Shown here piece after piece: positions 37,626-49,489 of a stretch of DNA of 64,000 nucleotides. The notes under the pieces are model-generated. The model saw only the letters and a program-made list of their open reading frames with translations, had not been told where the DNA came from and made no database searches. The stretch's first letter is position 1; each line of letters begins with the position of its first letter. The DNA is taken from NCBI RefSeq assembly GCF_051106095.1, contig NC_135785.1, positions 187,378,045-187,442,044 of the forward strand. The letters are read 5' to 3'. A program made the position numbers and the translations under genes. This stretch comes from Pogona vitticeps. Its lineage: Eukaryota > Chordata > Lepidosauria > Squamata > Agamidae.

Positions 37626-39944
37626 TTTTTTATCTGAATTTGTTTTTTGTTTATACTGGGAGCTGCTTTGGAGCCCAGACCTACAAGAAAGACGTGAGTT
37701 AAAGCAAGCAAGCAAGATCAGATAAGACTACTTTCTTATCTAACAGTGCAGGCTGTAGTGGCATCAGAATGGAGAAACAGAGGAGGAGCTGAGTTACGCC
37801 ATATCCAGACCCTTCTCAACTCAGACGTGAAGCCTATAGCCATTGTGCCCGGAAAAAGAAAGAGTGAGGATGATCCTATATGATTTCCAACTTCCCTAGG
37901 TTGGGAAGGATCAGGATTGTACACCAGAGTGTCATTTGGCTTAGTGTCACCTCAGTCAAACCTCAGCCATCTTGACTCGTTAGTTCTGTGCCTTAAATCA
38001 ATATTGTTGGAGACAGCCGTCAGCAACGACAAACAAAAAAAAAACACTGCTAGAAATCCAATATTCTGCAATAATGCTATTTATAAGCCACCAGGAGCAC
38101 TTACAAACAGCAGAATTAGGCTTATGTCTTACTGATTTACAACCTCTAGTTTTTAATGCAAGCTTTTAATTCTTTATGCCACTTTGGGATGGACTGCATT
38201 TACGGAAAGCACTTGCAGGAAACCCTTGCAATTATGGATCCTTTGGTATTTATTTTGGACTCTGCTGTTCCTAAGCAACAGTCGTGGCCTTTGATGTACT
38301 AAAATAAAGTTAATTCAGAATTAAATTTGATTTATTACAATTATTATTTTTTAAAAAAAATATTTTGCACCTGCAAGGTCTCCACAGTTGATATGAATAA
38401 GCAGCCAAACAAAGGCAGCAGGTGTTAGTTTTGCCCATGCTGTGTTGTTATTCCCTTTATCCTTGTAGTTATTGCATACCTATCTTTTCTGTTTAGAAAC
38501 AAAAGATACGTGTCAAAGGACACAATGAGTCACAAATTCACGACACTGTCAGGCACAAGGGCTAAAATGTCATGCACTGCCAGGCACAAGGGATAAACAC
38601 ACACACTACACCATATACTCATAGCGCGCTATAGCAACGGATGTGTTCTAAAACCGAAACATAAATAATCAGTATGGAATGTGGGAGAGCTTTCTTCAAA
38701 ATCTTCATTCGGGTGGTCTCAGACCCATTTATGGTTCAGTACAGGAGGCTCAGCTTTGCCCATTACTAGCAAATAACTGAATGCCTCTGATGCTCATTAT
38801 TACAAACCTCATCCTAAAACACACTAGCTTAAATGTCTTGTGTAAAATGCATTCAAAAAAGACCTTATGTTTCCAAAAGATAAATATAGGACTATCATGT
38901 CTATAGGTACAGATCTTCTGTAGAGGTCTATCTTTCTGACTAGGGCGCTTACTCTGCCACATTCTACCTCTGCAGCATCTCACAGAGAGCTTTTTTTTTT
39001 TTTTGAGAGAGAGAGAGGGAAATGGGCTAGCTGAATTTGACCCATAATCACATAGTAAAGTGTTTTGACGTCTCAAACTTTGAAGCTGGAAACTTTTCTA
39101 TTCCTCCCTCCCAACTACCCACATCCCAACCTATGTTACATTTTGTCTTTGGGCTACATGCTGAAGGACTATGATTAGATCTTATAGTACATTATTTTTC
39201 ACTTATTTTAGTATTTTTTTAAAATCATCTTTTAATTTTTTTATTTCAGGTTTTAGGTTTATAAAGTGACTAACAAAACAGAAGGAAGTGAAATATTAGG
39301 AAAAGGTTCCATCTCCTGCAGCTGCTTTGAATAAAAGTATGCAGGATCCAAAGTGGCAGTATCAGAAGACAGAATCCTCCAAAGTGGATGGATGATGTCA
39401 GTTGTTGCCCTCCTGGCTCAGGACACAGGGTACTAGGGTGCCAAGTCTATAAATCCAGACACTCTCCCACGTAGCAGATATATTTGGCCAAGATCCTGTT
39501 TAGTCAAGCCACCAACTGTAGCCTAGAGTGGCATAAAACTGATGGTGTCTGCACAAGGGAAGCACTGAATGCACAATGGCAGCGCACATGCAAGGAACAC
39601 AATTATTCTACTGGTAGGACTTTCTGCTCAGCAAGGTCTCAATAAAATCTGGTATATATATATATGAATGTCCCTCACCAATGAGGTCCATATTATAAAA
39701 CACCATCAAGATTGACTGGTTGCACTATCTGAAACATTATATTCACAACACTCCCTGATCCAATTTTTGTAATTCTACAAAAGAGGAACAATTTACATAG
39801 TTTGCTGCCTGAAGCCAAGGACAAGATGTTGCTCTGTATACAGAGGTTGGTGAGACAGACAGATGAGTATCACTGCAACACTGATGAAATATCCGTATAC
39901 CTTACACCATATCTGAGGAGAGTAGGGTAGCTCAGATTGTACAT
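37626..39944. other. Intergenic, nothing recognised
   Basis: Contains short low-complexity runs: poly-T followed by GA repeats near 38990-39017, and a TA run near 39652-39664. No gene was seen. Confidence 0.4.
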
Positions 39945-40791
39945 TCCGGGTCACATGACACCAACAGCTCCCTCCCCCAGCATCTGCGTACCCCCTAGCA
40001 TTTGCAAATGGGACCAATATTCCTGACTTCGGGGGAGTCTCATCATCTGCCGTCTCTCAGGCACTGAGTGAGAGACAGTGTGGCTGTGCTGCTGCCAGTT
40101 GCCAGGGTTTCCTGAGGGAGTTTGGCGTGGACTCCCTCGGCCTTGCGGGACTGCCCCTCGCTGCCTCTGGCTGTCCCACCCCCTCCCCAACATCAGCCAC
40201 CTGGCTTGGGGGGAGAAAGGGATTTGTGATTATCAATTGCCATAAGGTTACGTACATAGAGATCCACAGTGGATCTGAGGGAACAGGAAGGGGGGAGGGC
40301 AATGGAGGGGGCAGCCATTGTGGTGGTGCTGGGTAGGGGAAGGAATGGTGGTGGGGATAGAACATGCCCACGTAGGAGAAGAGAGGTTAGATATCTTACA
40401 TCCTTCCCCTCTTCTAGTCCTACCTCCAACCAGATGGTATCAGGTGACCATATCAGCAAACCCTCAAGCAATGCGGTGCTGTTGATGAACACCAGGTCAG
40501 TACAAAATAAGACTGCCCTCATCCATGATGTAATTCTGGATGAGGGTGCTGATCTGGCATGTATTACTGAGATCTGGGTGGGAGAGAAGGATGGTGTTCC
40601 CCTCTCCCAGCTGTGTCTGCCTGGGTACTCGATCCAGAACCAATGTCGCTCGGAGGGTTGGGGAGGGGGAGTTGCTATATAGGAGTTCTATCTCTTTGAC
40701 CAGGCTTCCTGTCCCTTTGAGAGGAGGTCTTGAGGGTCTATATTGTGTGTTGGGCTTACGAGACAGATTGGGGATTCTGTTGGTGTACCGC

Positions 40792-41262
40792 TGTGGTGTT
40801 CACCTTTGTGGCACCTGCATGTTTGGCCCTCACAAAGGTTCATGTCGCGTTTTCCTCTCGCTGCCACCAGTGGATTACCTCATTCCACAATATAAATGAC
40901 GTTTGTCAGGACACTTGTCTTGTGAATTCAAACAGAACTTATTTATTGAAGTGAATCAGATTTAATAATAACAGAAGTTCTTCAGGTAACCATTGTACAC
41001 AAGCAAATCGTTAACAGTACTCTCAGTACATACTTTTCTCTTACAATATCATTGCCACTTTCTCTACCTATTTTCTTAACCAGTCTTATCACTCTGTATC
41101 TCTTCCCTCTCTCTCTGACTAACTTAACTCTGACTCTGACTCTTTGATTCTGACCCAGGCTCCGCCTTTTAACATCTCTTTTCAGCTCCACCTCTCAAAC
41201 ACATTAGCATAGAACCTGAATAATACATAACTTATTTTGCATAACAAGGGGTGAACGCTACA
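40792..41262 (-). mobile_element. Solo LTR inserted in the CR1/L2 LINE
   Basis: A 471-bp segment interrupts the LINE endonuclease. Its ends are inverted: TGTGGTGTTCACC on the left and GGTGAACGCTACA on the right, so in either orientation it begins TG and ends CA. The five bases before it (ACCGC, 40787-40791) and after it (ACTGC, 41263-41267) form a target duplication with one transition. On the minus strand an AATAAA lies in TTCAATAAATAAGTTC, suggesting that orientation. No coding region or second LTR is present. It is a fossil, younger than the LINE. A relative lies at 58199-58422. The parent family (ERV or Ty3/gypsy type) is unknown. Confidence 0.78.
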
Positions 41263-42300
41263 ACTGCCCACCCTGCTGCATACCAACAGTCTCCCTGCCT
41301 GAGCTGATGGAGGTAATCTTGGACCTGGTGTTGAGACTCCCAGGCTGTTGGTGCTGGGGGACCTGGTTTTCTCAACGGGACTGGAAAATGGTAGTTTGGG
41401 TGTGGAGGAGCTGGTTCTGACCCCATTGCCATGGTCAGACCACTTCCTGGTCAAGTTTAGTCTATTAGCTTCTTCTTCCCTCTAAGATGATCCGCCCTCG
41501 GAGACTAATGGATCCAGCCATATTACTTCCTCATTTTGAGGGGGAAATTGCTCAGATTCACAGTGGGTTGGACTCCACTGTTACTGCAGAATCAGAGGAT
41601 GTGTCCAGTCTGCTGTGTTTAGCTCAAGTATTAATGGATGAGTCTGAATTGTTGAGCCCTGAGGATGTGGACAGGATGCTTGGATCTGTCTCGACTCTTG
41701 CCCATCTTGGCTAATAGGAAGATCTGCCAGAGGGGTTCGTACCTGGGTCCAGGAGACCGTGAACACCTCTTTGAGAGAGGAAGTGGTCCCTACCACCTTG
41801 AAAGAGGCAGTAATTCGGCCACTCCTAAAAAAGCCTAACCTGGACCCAAGGCTGGTGGTTAACTACCGACCAGTGGTGAACCTCCCTTATTTGGGCAAAG
41901 TGTTGGAGCAGGTTGTGGCCCGGCAACTCCAGGCGCTGCTGGATGAAACTGATTTTCTGGATCCATTTCAATGGGGTTTCAGGCTAGGTTTGCCTTGATA
42001 GCCTTGCACGCTGACCTTTGCCGGGAGAGAGACACGGGAGTGTGACCCTGTTGACACACCTGGACCTCTCAGCAGCTTTTGTCACCATCGGCCATGGTGT
42101 CCTTCTGGATAGGCTGGCTGGGTTGGGAGTTGGGGGCACTGCTTTACGGTGGTTCCGCTCCTTCCTGGATGACCGTGTCCAGAGGGTGGTGCTGGGGCTG
42201 CTCTGTCCCATGGTGTTTATGTTATGGAGTTCCTCAGGCTGTCCCCCATGCTGTTTAATATCTACATGGAACTGCTGGGAGAGGTCATCAGGAGGTTTGG

Positions 42301-42345
42301 GCTGAGGAGTCAGGAATATATGCTGAGGAGTCAGGAATATATGCT
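42301..42345 (+). repeat. Tandem duplication of about 22 bp in the CR1/L2 LINE
   Basis: GCTGAGGAGTCAGGAATATA occurs twice in a row just before the YADD box. It looks like replication slippage after insertion. Confidence 0.85.
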
Positions 42346-43100
42346 GACAACACTCAGCTCTACCTCTCGTTTTCCACCAATCCAGGTGAGGCGGTTTCTG
42401 TGCTGAACTCGTGTCTGGACCTGATAATGGACTGGATGAGGGTTAATAAATAGAAACTCAATCCAGACAAGACGGAAGTGATGTTAGTGGGTGCTTCACC
42501 GAACAGGCTGGAGGGCCATTTCCCTAAGGAACAGGGTCCGCAGCCTGGGGGTGCTCCTGGACCCCAGTCTAACTCTGGAAGCCCAGGTGGACTTGGTGGC
42601 CAGGGGTGCCTTTTTTCAGCTGCAGAAATTATACCAGCTACAGCCCTACCTGGACAAGCAGAGTCTCATGACAGTTACACACCCACTGGTAACATCTTGT
42701 ATAGATTACTGTAATGCACTCTATGTGGGGCTGCCTTTGAAGACAGTCCAGCGACTGCAACTGGTCCAGACCGAGCTGCATGGCTGGTGTGTGGTGGGGC
42801 CTCCCAGCAGTGGAGGACAATACTACGGAGTGGGGTGGAGGTGGGTAAATTCCAGGCTGACATGCATTGACTCTTGTATCATGTAGTCAACAGAAAATAA
42901 TGCAAATCAAGCAGTCACAGTCTTGGTTCATTTCTCACATTATTTGTCAATGTTGTTGCACCCTAAGTCTGACTATAATAGATAATATTCTGAATAATTG
43001 CTTAAAATGGATGATGGCATTTCCAAGATATGATAATCTTATTTTATATGTACTCTATTTCTAGCAGTACATTCAGGAAAAAAAAACAAATACAGCATGG

Positions 43101-43350
43101 CCAAAGTCCTGTTGCTTAGTGTAGCAAATTGCATTAGAGGAGACCCACAGAATCAATGAGAATTTAGTACATCAGCTCCTCTGTAAGATCCATTTATTCA
43201 AATGGGGATATTCTATCTTATTATGATAAAGTAAGTCACAGCTAACGTAGTCCCATTTGAATCAATAGAACTTATGGAGGTGTGACTCCCCCAAATCCCC
43301 ATTAACGGTTTATTCAGTGCAATTCACTACACTAAGGAATAGGATTTTGG
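43101..43350. repeat. Fold-back MITE-like repeat, copy 3 (long form)
   Basis: The left end CCAAAGTCCTGTTGCTTAGT and the right end CACTAAGGAATAGGATTTTG are inverted complements with a few differences. Inside lie GAGACCCACAGAATCAATGA and AAGTAAGTCACAGCTAACGT, so the outer arms are specific to the 250-bp form while the centre is related to copies 1 and 2. Confidence 0.75.
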
Positions 43351-44297
43351 GCTACATACACTTACAATAACACTTATAGTATAACTGTAACAACAATCCA
43401 TTTAGAATGTATCAAAAGTTTCAGTGAGCATAACCCATAAGCAATACGCCAGTTACACTCAAATGGAACATTTATTTCCTTAAACCTGTAATTAAAATCA
43501 TATATCCAAAGATGTGCATAACCCCCTTTTTAAAAATACAAAACAGAGGGGGGGGGTGAAAGATGGCCATGACATCAAGTGACATCATGCCTAGCCCTTG
43601 TCATGCCCACCCAGCCTTTATTTTAAAAAAGGGAAGAGAAAAAAGCACTGTAACTTGGATGTGTATTACAAACAATCTTGCAATGCTTGCAGCTAACCCA
43701 GAAGTTTCCTCCAAATTATGGAGAAGGTATAGTTCCAGGTCATAGCAACTGCTCTCCTGGCTACCTCTAGGCTAAGCAGTACTATGTGAGACAAGAGGGG
43801 AAAGGCCTTTTCCTAGCCATATGCCCTCATTAAAAAATATAGAAGGAAAGGCATTACAAACTCCTTGTTTATATTATATGATGCTTCTCAGGTACAGGGT
43901 TGGTGGTGTCTTTAGGTGGAATGAGGTAACTGTCTCAGGTAGAGTATACTGGAGAACAGGGTAGCAGAAGCCCCAGGTTACTCCTCCTGCAGCTCTTGGC
44001 AGTTCTTTTCCATTGGACGTTAGTGTGAGGTGTGTCACATGGCCTTATCCTAAAATAGACTAGTGACTCAGATATGGAGGACTACAATATTCCTTTGCTA
44101 GACTGGAATTGAAATTTACCTGCCAATCAAGTTGGCTTTTGCATGCAGAATGGGTAAGAAGGGCGGGGGGCATTGTTCTTAGCCCCAAGCAGCTAAATAC
44201 CTTGGCCAAGGCATGCTCAACAAATATTAGTACTTAAATTTGATACCATTTGGGGGAGGGGGAGGAAAGGAGTAATGTTATCTTCATCCTCATCATC
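43351..44297. other. Intergenic, little recognised
   Basis: Near 43910-44015 the words GAATGAGGTAACTGTCTCAG and CCCCAGGTTACTCCTCCTGC resemble a decayed interspersed repeat also hinted at near 29815. No gene. Confidence 0.35.
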
Positions 44298-44427
44298 TTA
44301 CAACTGCAGAGCAGGAAGGGACCCTACAGATCATCATGTCCAGCCACTGTCAAGAAGACACAGTGAAGAACTGAACTCCCATTCTCTGGCTCCACAGCCA
44401 GAGACCTAAACCTGAGCTATCCAGATG
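44298..44427 (-). mobile_element. SINE fragment (same family as 18285)
   Basis: On the plus strand it reads CAACTGCAGAGCAGGAAGGG, ATCATCATGTCCAGCCACTG, AACTGAACTCCCATTCTCTG and CCTAAACCTGAGCTATCCAG. The complement gives a tRNA-like B-box region followed by 'ggctggacatgatgatctgtagggtcccttcctgctctgcagtt'-type words (in pieces shorter than this in any one match). Confidence 0.65.
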
Positions 44428-44480
44428 TTTTGTTCATGGAAAGGAGGAGCAAATGTTTAGACTAAAGTACAATTACTTAG

Positions 44481-44825
44481 GTAAGGTAAAGGTTCACCTT
44501 GACTTTTAGTCCAGTCGTGTCTGACTCTAGCGCACGGTGCTCATCCCCGTCTCCAAGCCATAGAGCCAGTGTTTGTCCGAAGACAGTTTCCATGGTCACG
44601 TGGCCAGTGCGACTAGACATGGAACGCCGTTACCTTCCCACCGATGTGGTATCTATTTATCTACTTGCATTTGCATGCTTTCAATCTGCTAGGTTGGCAG
44701 GAGCTGGGACAAGCGACAGGAGCTCACTCCATCACATGGATTTGATCTTACGACTGCTGGTCTTTTGACCTTGCAGCACAGAGGCTTCTGCAGTTTAACC
44801 TGCAGCACCACCACCACATCCTTTG
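44481..44825 (-). mobile_element. Sauria-type SINE, copy 1, with target duplication
   Basis: Read on the minus strand it has the tRNA-like head (GCAGGTTAAACTGCAGAAGC), then CCTGCCAACCTAGCAG, GCAAATGCAAGTAGATAAAT, the GGAAGGTAACGGCG word, and the 3' end GACTGGACTAAAAGTC. The element is flanked by the direct repeat CAATTACTTAG at 44470-44480 and 44826-44836. Sauria SINEs are mobilised by Bov-B-type LINEs, whose 3' end they resemble. Confidence 0.9.
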
Positions 44826-44836
44826 CAATTACTTAG

Positions 44837-47299
44837 AGTTGCTTAAATATAGCTAGAGTCTAGTTTAAGGTAAATGAGAGAACAAAATTGACGGTTGCAA
44901 TGAAAGTTAGTAATCCAGATGGATGATAGAGGCGGGGAGGAAAGATGGTGGATGGGGAGAGACTGAGGGACTTACTAGTCCTCAATGTATTCACTCAAGT
45001 CTCCAGTTTGTTATGAATTTGTTTTCATGCTTCCTCTGATAATTATTCTGTCATTTACCCTGGATAATTTTCAAACACCTACCCTAATAGCTACACCTAC
45101 GCAGTGCTGTGAACATAGAAAGGCAGTGAAAGTATATTTTTCTGTGCCCCCAAAATCCAGACTATTACCAGAAGAAGCAGTAGCCAAGAAAAGCAGTGAG
45201 TCCTCACAGTGTTGGACAGGAGGCAAGAACATATTGTGAATTTACATTATTAGTAAAAAGAGGAATTAAAAAAAACCAGGAAGGAAGTACATTTCTGGTT
45301 GTCAGGGAAACCCAGAAGGCCAAACTATGGAGGGAGCTGAATATTTTATTCTGTTTTGATATTTAACTGAGAAAATTGGAGATTAATTTCTGTGAGTGTG
45401 TTTCCCCAGAAGACAAAGAGAAATACACTGCTAAATAGAGTTTTAGAAAATTACAAAAATTAAAACTAAACCACAAAATTAGAAACAAAGTCAAAAGCAA
45501 AGTGATATTAAATAAATAATCTGTTCATTTTTCTGCAGGTTTCATTGCATTTATATTTTGTGAGCTTGAAAAGACGGTTTTATTGTTAGACCAAAACCAT
45601 TAAAAAAAAAAAGATATGCCACCTTAAAGACTACGTTTTAATATGAGTTTTTGTGGACATTGTGTTTATGTTTATGTTAGCCACCATGGGCTTGTTGTGA
45701 TGAAAGGCAATATATAAATAAAATAAAATAAAATAAATGTTCTCTCTCTCATGTGCACACACACCTCTCATCAAAAACTGATTATGAGGAAGCCTATTAA
45801 ATAAACAGAGCTTGAGTGCCTCCTTGAGGAAACAGTGATACTTGCAGCTACTTTTGAAGCTGAATTCTAGTGTATGTAAAGAAGTTATGTCAGTGCATCA
45901 AGGAAGAGAGAAGATGAAAGTGAATATACAAGATTCATTCCCACCCATTCTGGTGTCAAGCCCTACTTGTAAATTAATCTCACATCATCTACACTTCAGA
46001 ACAGTGTGAGGATCTCCTTTCAGGGTTCTTTGAAATCAAGGATGTTTAAGTTGATAGACTGGAATTAAAATACTTACTTTAGACAAATTTACAGACTGGC
46101 TAATTTACCCATGAAGAGGAAAATGAATGGCAGAAAAGGGGAAAGCATTAACACAGCACCATATAAATGTTTATTCAAAAGAAAGCTACAGAAAGTTCAA
46201 TGACTTGAGTTTTAGGTGAGAGTCTATGCTGGGCAGGTCTGCATCCTTGAACTTTCTCATGCGCAATTGGAGTGAAGTAACTGGAGTGAAAGGAAAAGGC
46301 CAGTAACTTGTTTCATTGTTTAAATAAATAACTGCAGAATTCACTTAAGCAGGGAGTTATTTCAGGTTTACAGAAGCCAACAACTTTAACACACTCTGCA
46401 AAGGGGAAAAATGAAACACAAACCAACAGTCTTCTGCAAACCTATTGTAAATGTATTTTTTTGAATGCTCTTACAAGAGTTGTCCCATGTGGAAGGGCAA
46501 TTTGAGTCTCAAACACCAAAGCTGCAATCCAGAACAGGTCTATAAGAAAGTGTGTAGGTGATCGCGGAACAACAGAAAAGCAATTGCAAAGAAGTTGACA
46601 AGCAGATGTCCGAGCCAGCGGAGCCTAAAGGCAACACCTTGAGAACTCTTTTATTAACATAGCAAGGGTTACATCGTATGTTGTGAGAATTCATATAGGA
46701 TACTGGTTACCTAATCGCCACTAGGATTGGCTGGAAAAAGTCTTTGAACTTATGATCTAACTCTAAGGGGAAAGGGCAGTATGAATAGGTTACCCCACCC
46801 ACTGGCAGCTGCTGCTTCTCTGCCAGGGGAGTTTGTTCTCACTGAAATAGATAACAACTAACAGCCTTGGGCAGGAACTTCCCACAAAAGTGTGCCAAAC
46901 TGAATGATCAACATGCTCCTTCTACCCTCTCATTTCTGAGTAAATTTATTTAGGATTGGGCAGTGAGATGCAGTGATATAAAATATGATTTTTTGATTTT
47001 CACAAAATTACTGGGCTGAATTAAGGTTTATGGATAATTCTACCTATTGTGTACATGAGGCAACACATGTTAAGGGAAATACCTATTTTCTGCTATTATA
47101 ATATTTTCCCTCCAAGCACACAATTCCTTCAAAGATCAATCAGACTTGCAAATGATGCCTGTGTTTACCTCCCTATGGCCAATCACAAAACAGGAGTGAA
47201 CTAATTTGGAAAAAAATGCAGAGTGAAGCAACCTTTAGCTAAGACAACTATACATCTTTTATCATTTCAGGAAGCATTGCTAACTGGGCCGAAGTCTCA
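44837..47299. other. Intergenic, with a LINE tail near 45690
   Basis: At about 45675-45740 TTAGCCACCATGGGCTTGTT is followed by GGCAATATATAAATAAAATA and a (TAAAA)n tail, which resembles a CR1/L2-type 3' end. Nothing else was recognised. Confidence 0.4.
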
Positions 47300-47492
47300 T
47301 TGAATGGGAATGCAAAAGGTTTTTACTGCTAAATAGTAGTCAAGTTCTGTCAATCTATTTGTATTATCTTTTGAACTGTCAAAGATTTTGATCAAAATCC
47401 TCTTGGGTTTTATTATGCACGGAGCTGAAGCTGAGGCAGTTGTCATGGCTGTTTGGCAAGATGCTGCTCATATAAAAGGTTGCGGAACCAAA
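47300..47492 (+). repeat. Left copy of a 193-bp perfect direct repeat (LINE target duplication)
   Basis: Identical, base for base, to 49297-49489. It begins TTGAATGGGAATGCAAAAGG and ends AAAAGGTTGCGGAACCAAA. The two copies bracket the LINE insertion exactly. It is host DNA of unknown function. Confidence 0.95.
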
Positions 47493-49296
47493 GCCTGCTC
47501 GACATTATTGGGAAGATGTACGCCAGTCACCTACTACACCAACTCCAAGATTGGCTTCTAGATCAAGACATCCTGGGACCCGAACAAGCGGGCTTCAAGG
47601 CGGGAAAGTCCACACTAGATCACTGCCTGATCTTATCTCACATGATCTCTAAATACGCCTCACAACCCAACACCCGTCTCTATGCAGCCTTTTTAGACCT
47701 AAAAGGGGCCTTCGATTCTATCAACAGAGACATCTTATGGCTAAAGCTGGCTAGGCTGGGCATCGATAGGAGACTTCTATTCTTAATTCAAAGATTGCAT
47801 GCAGGCTCCACATGCCGTATAAAAATTTCGTCGAAGGAGGCTCTTTCCAATCCCATTCTCGCCAACAGAGGAGTGAAGCAAGGCTGCGTCCTGGCTCCTA
47901 CCCTGTTCAATTTATTTATTAATGACCTCGCCCCACTTCTACGCAATACCATCGGACACAGTCCCAAATTAGGCCATTTACAGATACCAATCCTACTTTA
48001 CGCGGACGACATGGTCCTCCTTTCCCGTACAAGGGTTGGTCTAAAGCGGCTAATTACCTGCTGTCTTGACTATCTATCACATAACAACCTGCAACTAAAC
48101 TTCGAGAAAACCAAAATCATAGTCTTCGGCAAAGCTTGGAAATCCTTCCCATGGTCCTTCCACGGGAATTCCATCCAGCAGGTCAGAGAGTTCAAGTATC
48201 TGGGTGTCTTCTTCCACTACCGACACTCCTGGACAACTCACCAACGGGCAGCAACTAAGTCTGCCAAGCTCTCAGCACAAGCCATCCTACGCTTCCATCA
48301 CACCTGGGGCCACGGCTACATCCCTGCAGCCCTGCAGATCTTCAACGCGAAAACAGTCTCACAGCTCTTATACAGCGTCCCCATCTGGATGTCTTCACTA
48401 CACAGCTCCGTGGAGAGAGTCCAATCTGTATTTCTATACAAAATCCTAGGCCTCCCACATTGCGTTCCATATGCTGCCCTATGTCTTGAAGGCGGTCAAC
48501 AGAGAATTGAAACTAGGGCCTGGCTTAGATTCTTAAAATACTGGGTCAAAATTTGCTTTTTTTCTTCCAAGGACATCCTACTCCAAGCTCTGCTTGCTGA
48601 CAGTCTGTTACCCAAAGGCCTGGCCCTATTTCTCAAAAAAATTAAGACCCTAGGGCTGTCACCAGACTCAATGGGTTCAATTCCCCCCCCCCAGCGTCTT
48701 CCAAACCATCAAAAACAGGGTCTTGGACATAGAAGGGCAAACGCTGTTTAGCGCGGCCCTGAAAGTCTGCTCCCCGCTGCACTTTCAGCTACCCCTTACC
48801 CTCGGACGCAGACCCAGTTACCTACATCATCTAGAACAGCCACAAGACCGCTGGGCATTCACCCTCGCTAGATGTAACATAGTACCATCAAGTCTAGCGC
48901 AGGGTAGGTACAAGGGCTTACCAACAGAACTGAGAGTTTGCCCATGTGGCCAGGGAAAGACTGAATCCCTGCAACACATGCTATTTTATTGTACACTGTA
49001 CAAGGACATCCGTCTGTCACATCTGACGGCTTTTCTCCTCTCTCATTCCGGATGGGCAGACCTGAGGAAAATACAATACCTTCTATGTGACCTTAGTAAG
49101 GAAGTCACTCTATCCACTGCTAGATACGTCCAGGCCATTATTCAGAGACGCCGCAACATGCTTCCCCAAAACGAGGGGCTCCAATTACGATTTCCTGGCA
49201 CCTCCTCTTGCCTGTAATGAATCTTTCCCCAGTATTTTATTGTGTTATTATGTTATTTATGCAGCATGCCAATAAAGGTTTCTGTTTCTGTTTCTG
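47493..49296 (+). mobile_element. Ingi/Vingi-like LINE, 5'-truncated, young, nearly intact RT
   Basis: A 1804-bp insertion that starts within the RT fingers (SLLDIIGKMYASHLL) and runs through EQAGFKAGKSTLDHC, AAFLDLKGAFDSINRDILW (motif A), NRGVKQGCVLAPTLFNLFIN (motif B), ILLYADDMVLLS (catalytic YADD, motif C), NFEKTKIIVFG and EFKYLGVFFHY. The C-terminal part, in the next frame from about 48700 to 49217, includes a CPCG...H...C zinc-finger-like block (CPCGQGKTESLQHMLFYC). One frameshift lies at a run of ten C near 48683-48692; otherwise the frame is open. It ends AATAAAGG plus (TTTCTG)3. The clade is a guess from the C-terminal block and motif style; LINE identity is certain. An ATG at 47453 in the flanking host repeat opens the same frame. 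Confidence 0.92.
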
Positions 49297-49489
49297 TTGA
49301 ATGGGAATGCAAAAGGTTTTTACTGCTAAATAGTAGTCAAGTTCTGTCAATCTATTTGTATTATCTTTTGAACTGTCAAAGATTTTGATCAAAATCCTCT
49401 TGGGTTTTATTATGCACGGAGCTGAAGCTGAGGCAGTTGTCATGGCTGTTTGGCAAGATGCTGCTCATATAAAAGGTTGCGGAACCAAA
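49297..49489 (+). repeat. Right copy of the 193-bp perfect direct repeat
   Basis: Follows directly after the (TTTCTG)n tail of the LINE and equals 47300-47492 over its full length. After AACCAAA the two flanks diverge, marking the limit of the duplication. Confidence 0.95.

Larger units (their letters stand above)
39945..42870 (+). mobile_element. CR1/L2-group LINE, dead, split by a solo LTR
   Basis: A GC-rich leader (about 39.95-40.4 kb) is followed by an endonuclease domain: ISKPSSNAVLLMNTRSVQNK, then GADLACITEIWVGEKDG and SQLCLPGYSIQ. After the LTR (40792-41262) the endonuclease resumes (NSLPELMEVI, FSTGLENG). The RT region (41.75-42.87 kb) includes NYRPVVNLPYLGKVLEQVV, LDLSAAFVTI, a YADN box near 42340 and LNPDKTEVMLVG. 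It stops abruptly within the C-terminal region near 42860 and has no 3' UTR or tail. Frames shift and stop several times. The family is close to the L2-like copy at 50.5 kb; whether it is CR1 or L2 I cannot settle by eye. Confidence 0.85.

Noticed and set aside
40982-41191. Arg/Lys-rich minus-strand frame
   Set aside because: It lies inside the solo LTR and is a translation of a CT/GA-rich stretch; no known domain.
47453-48751. A 432-codon ORF that could be called a host gene
   Set aside because: Its first 13 codons come from the flanking duplicated host DNA and the rest is LINE reverse transcriptase with YADD.
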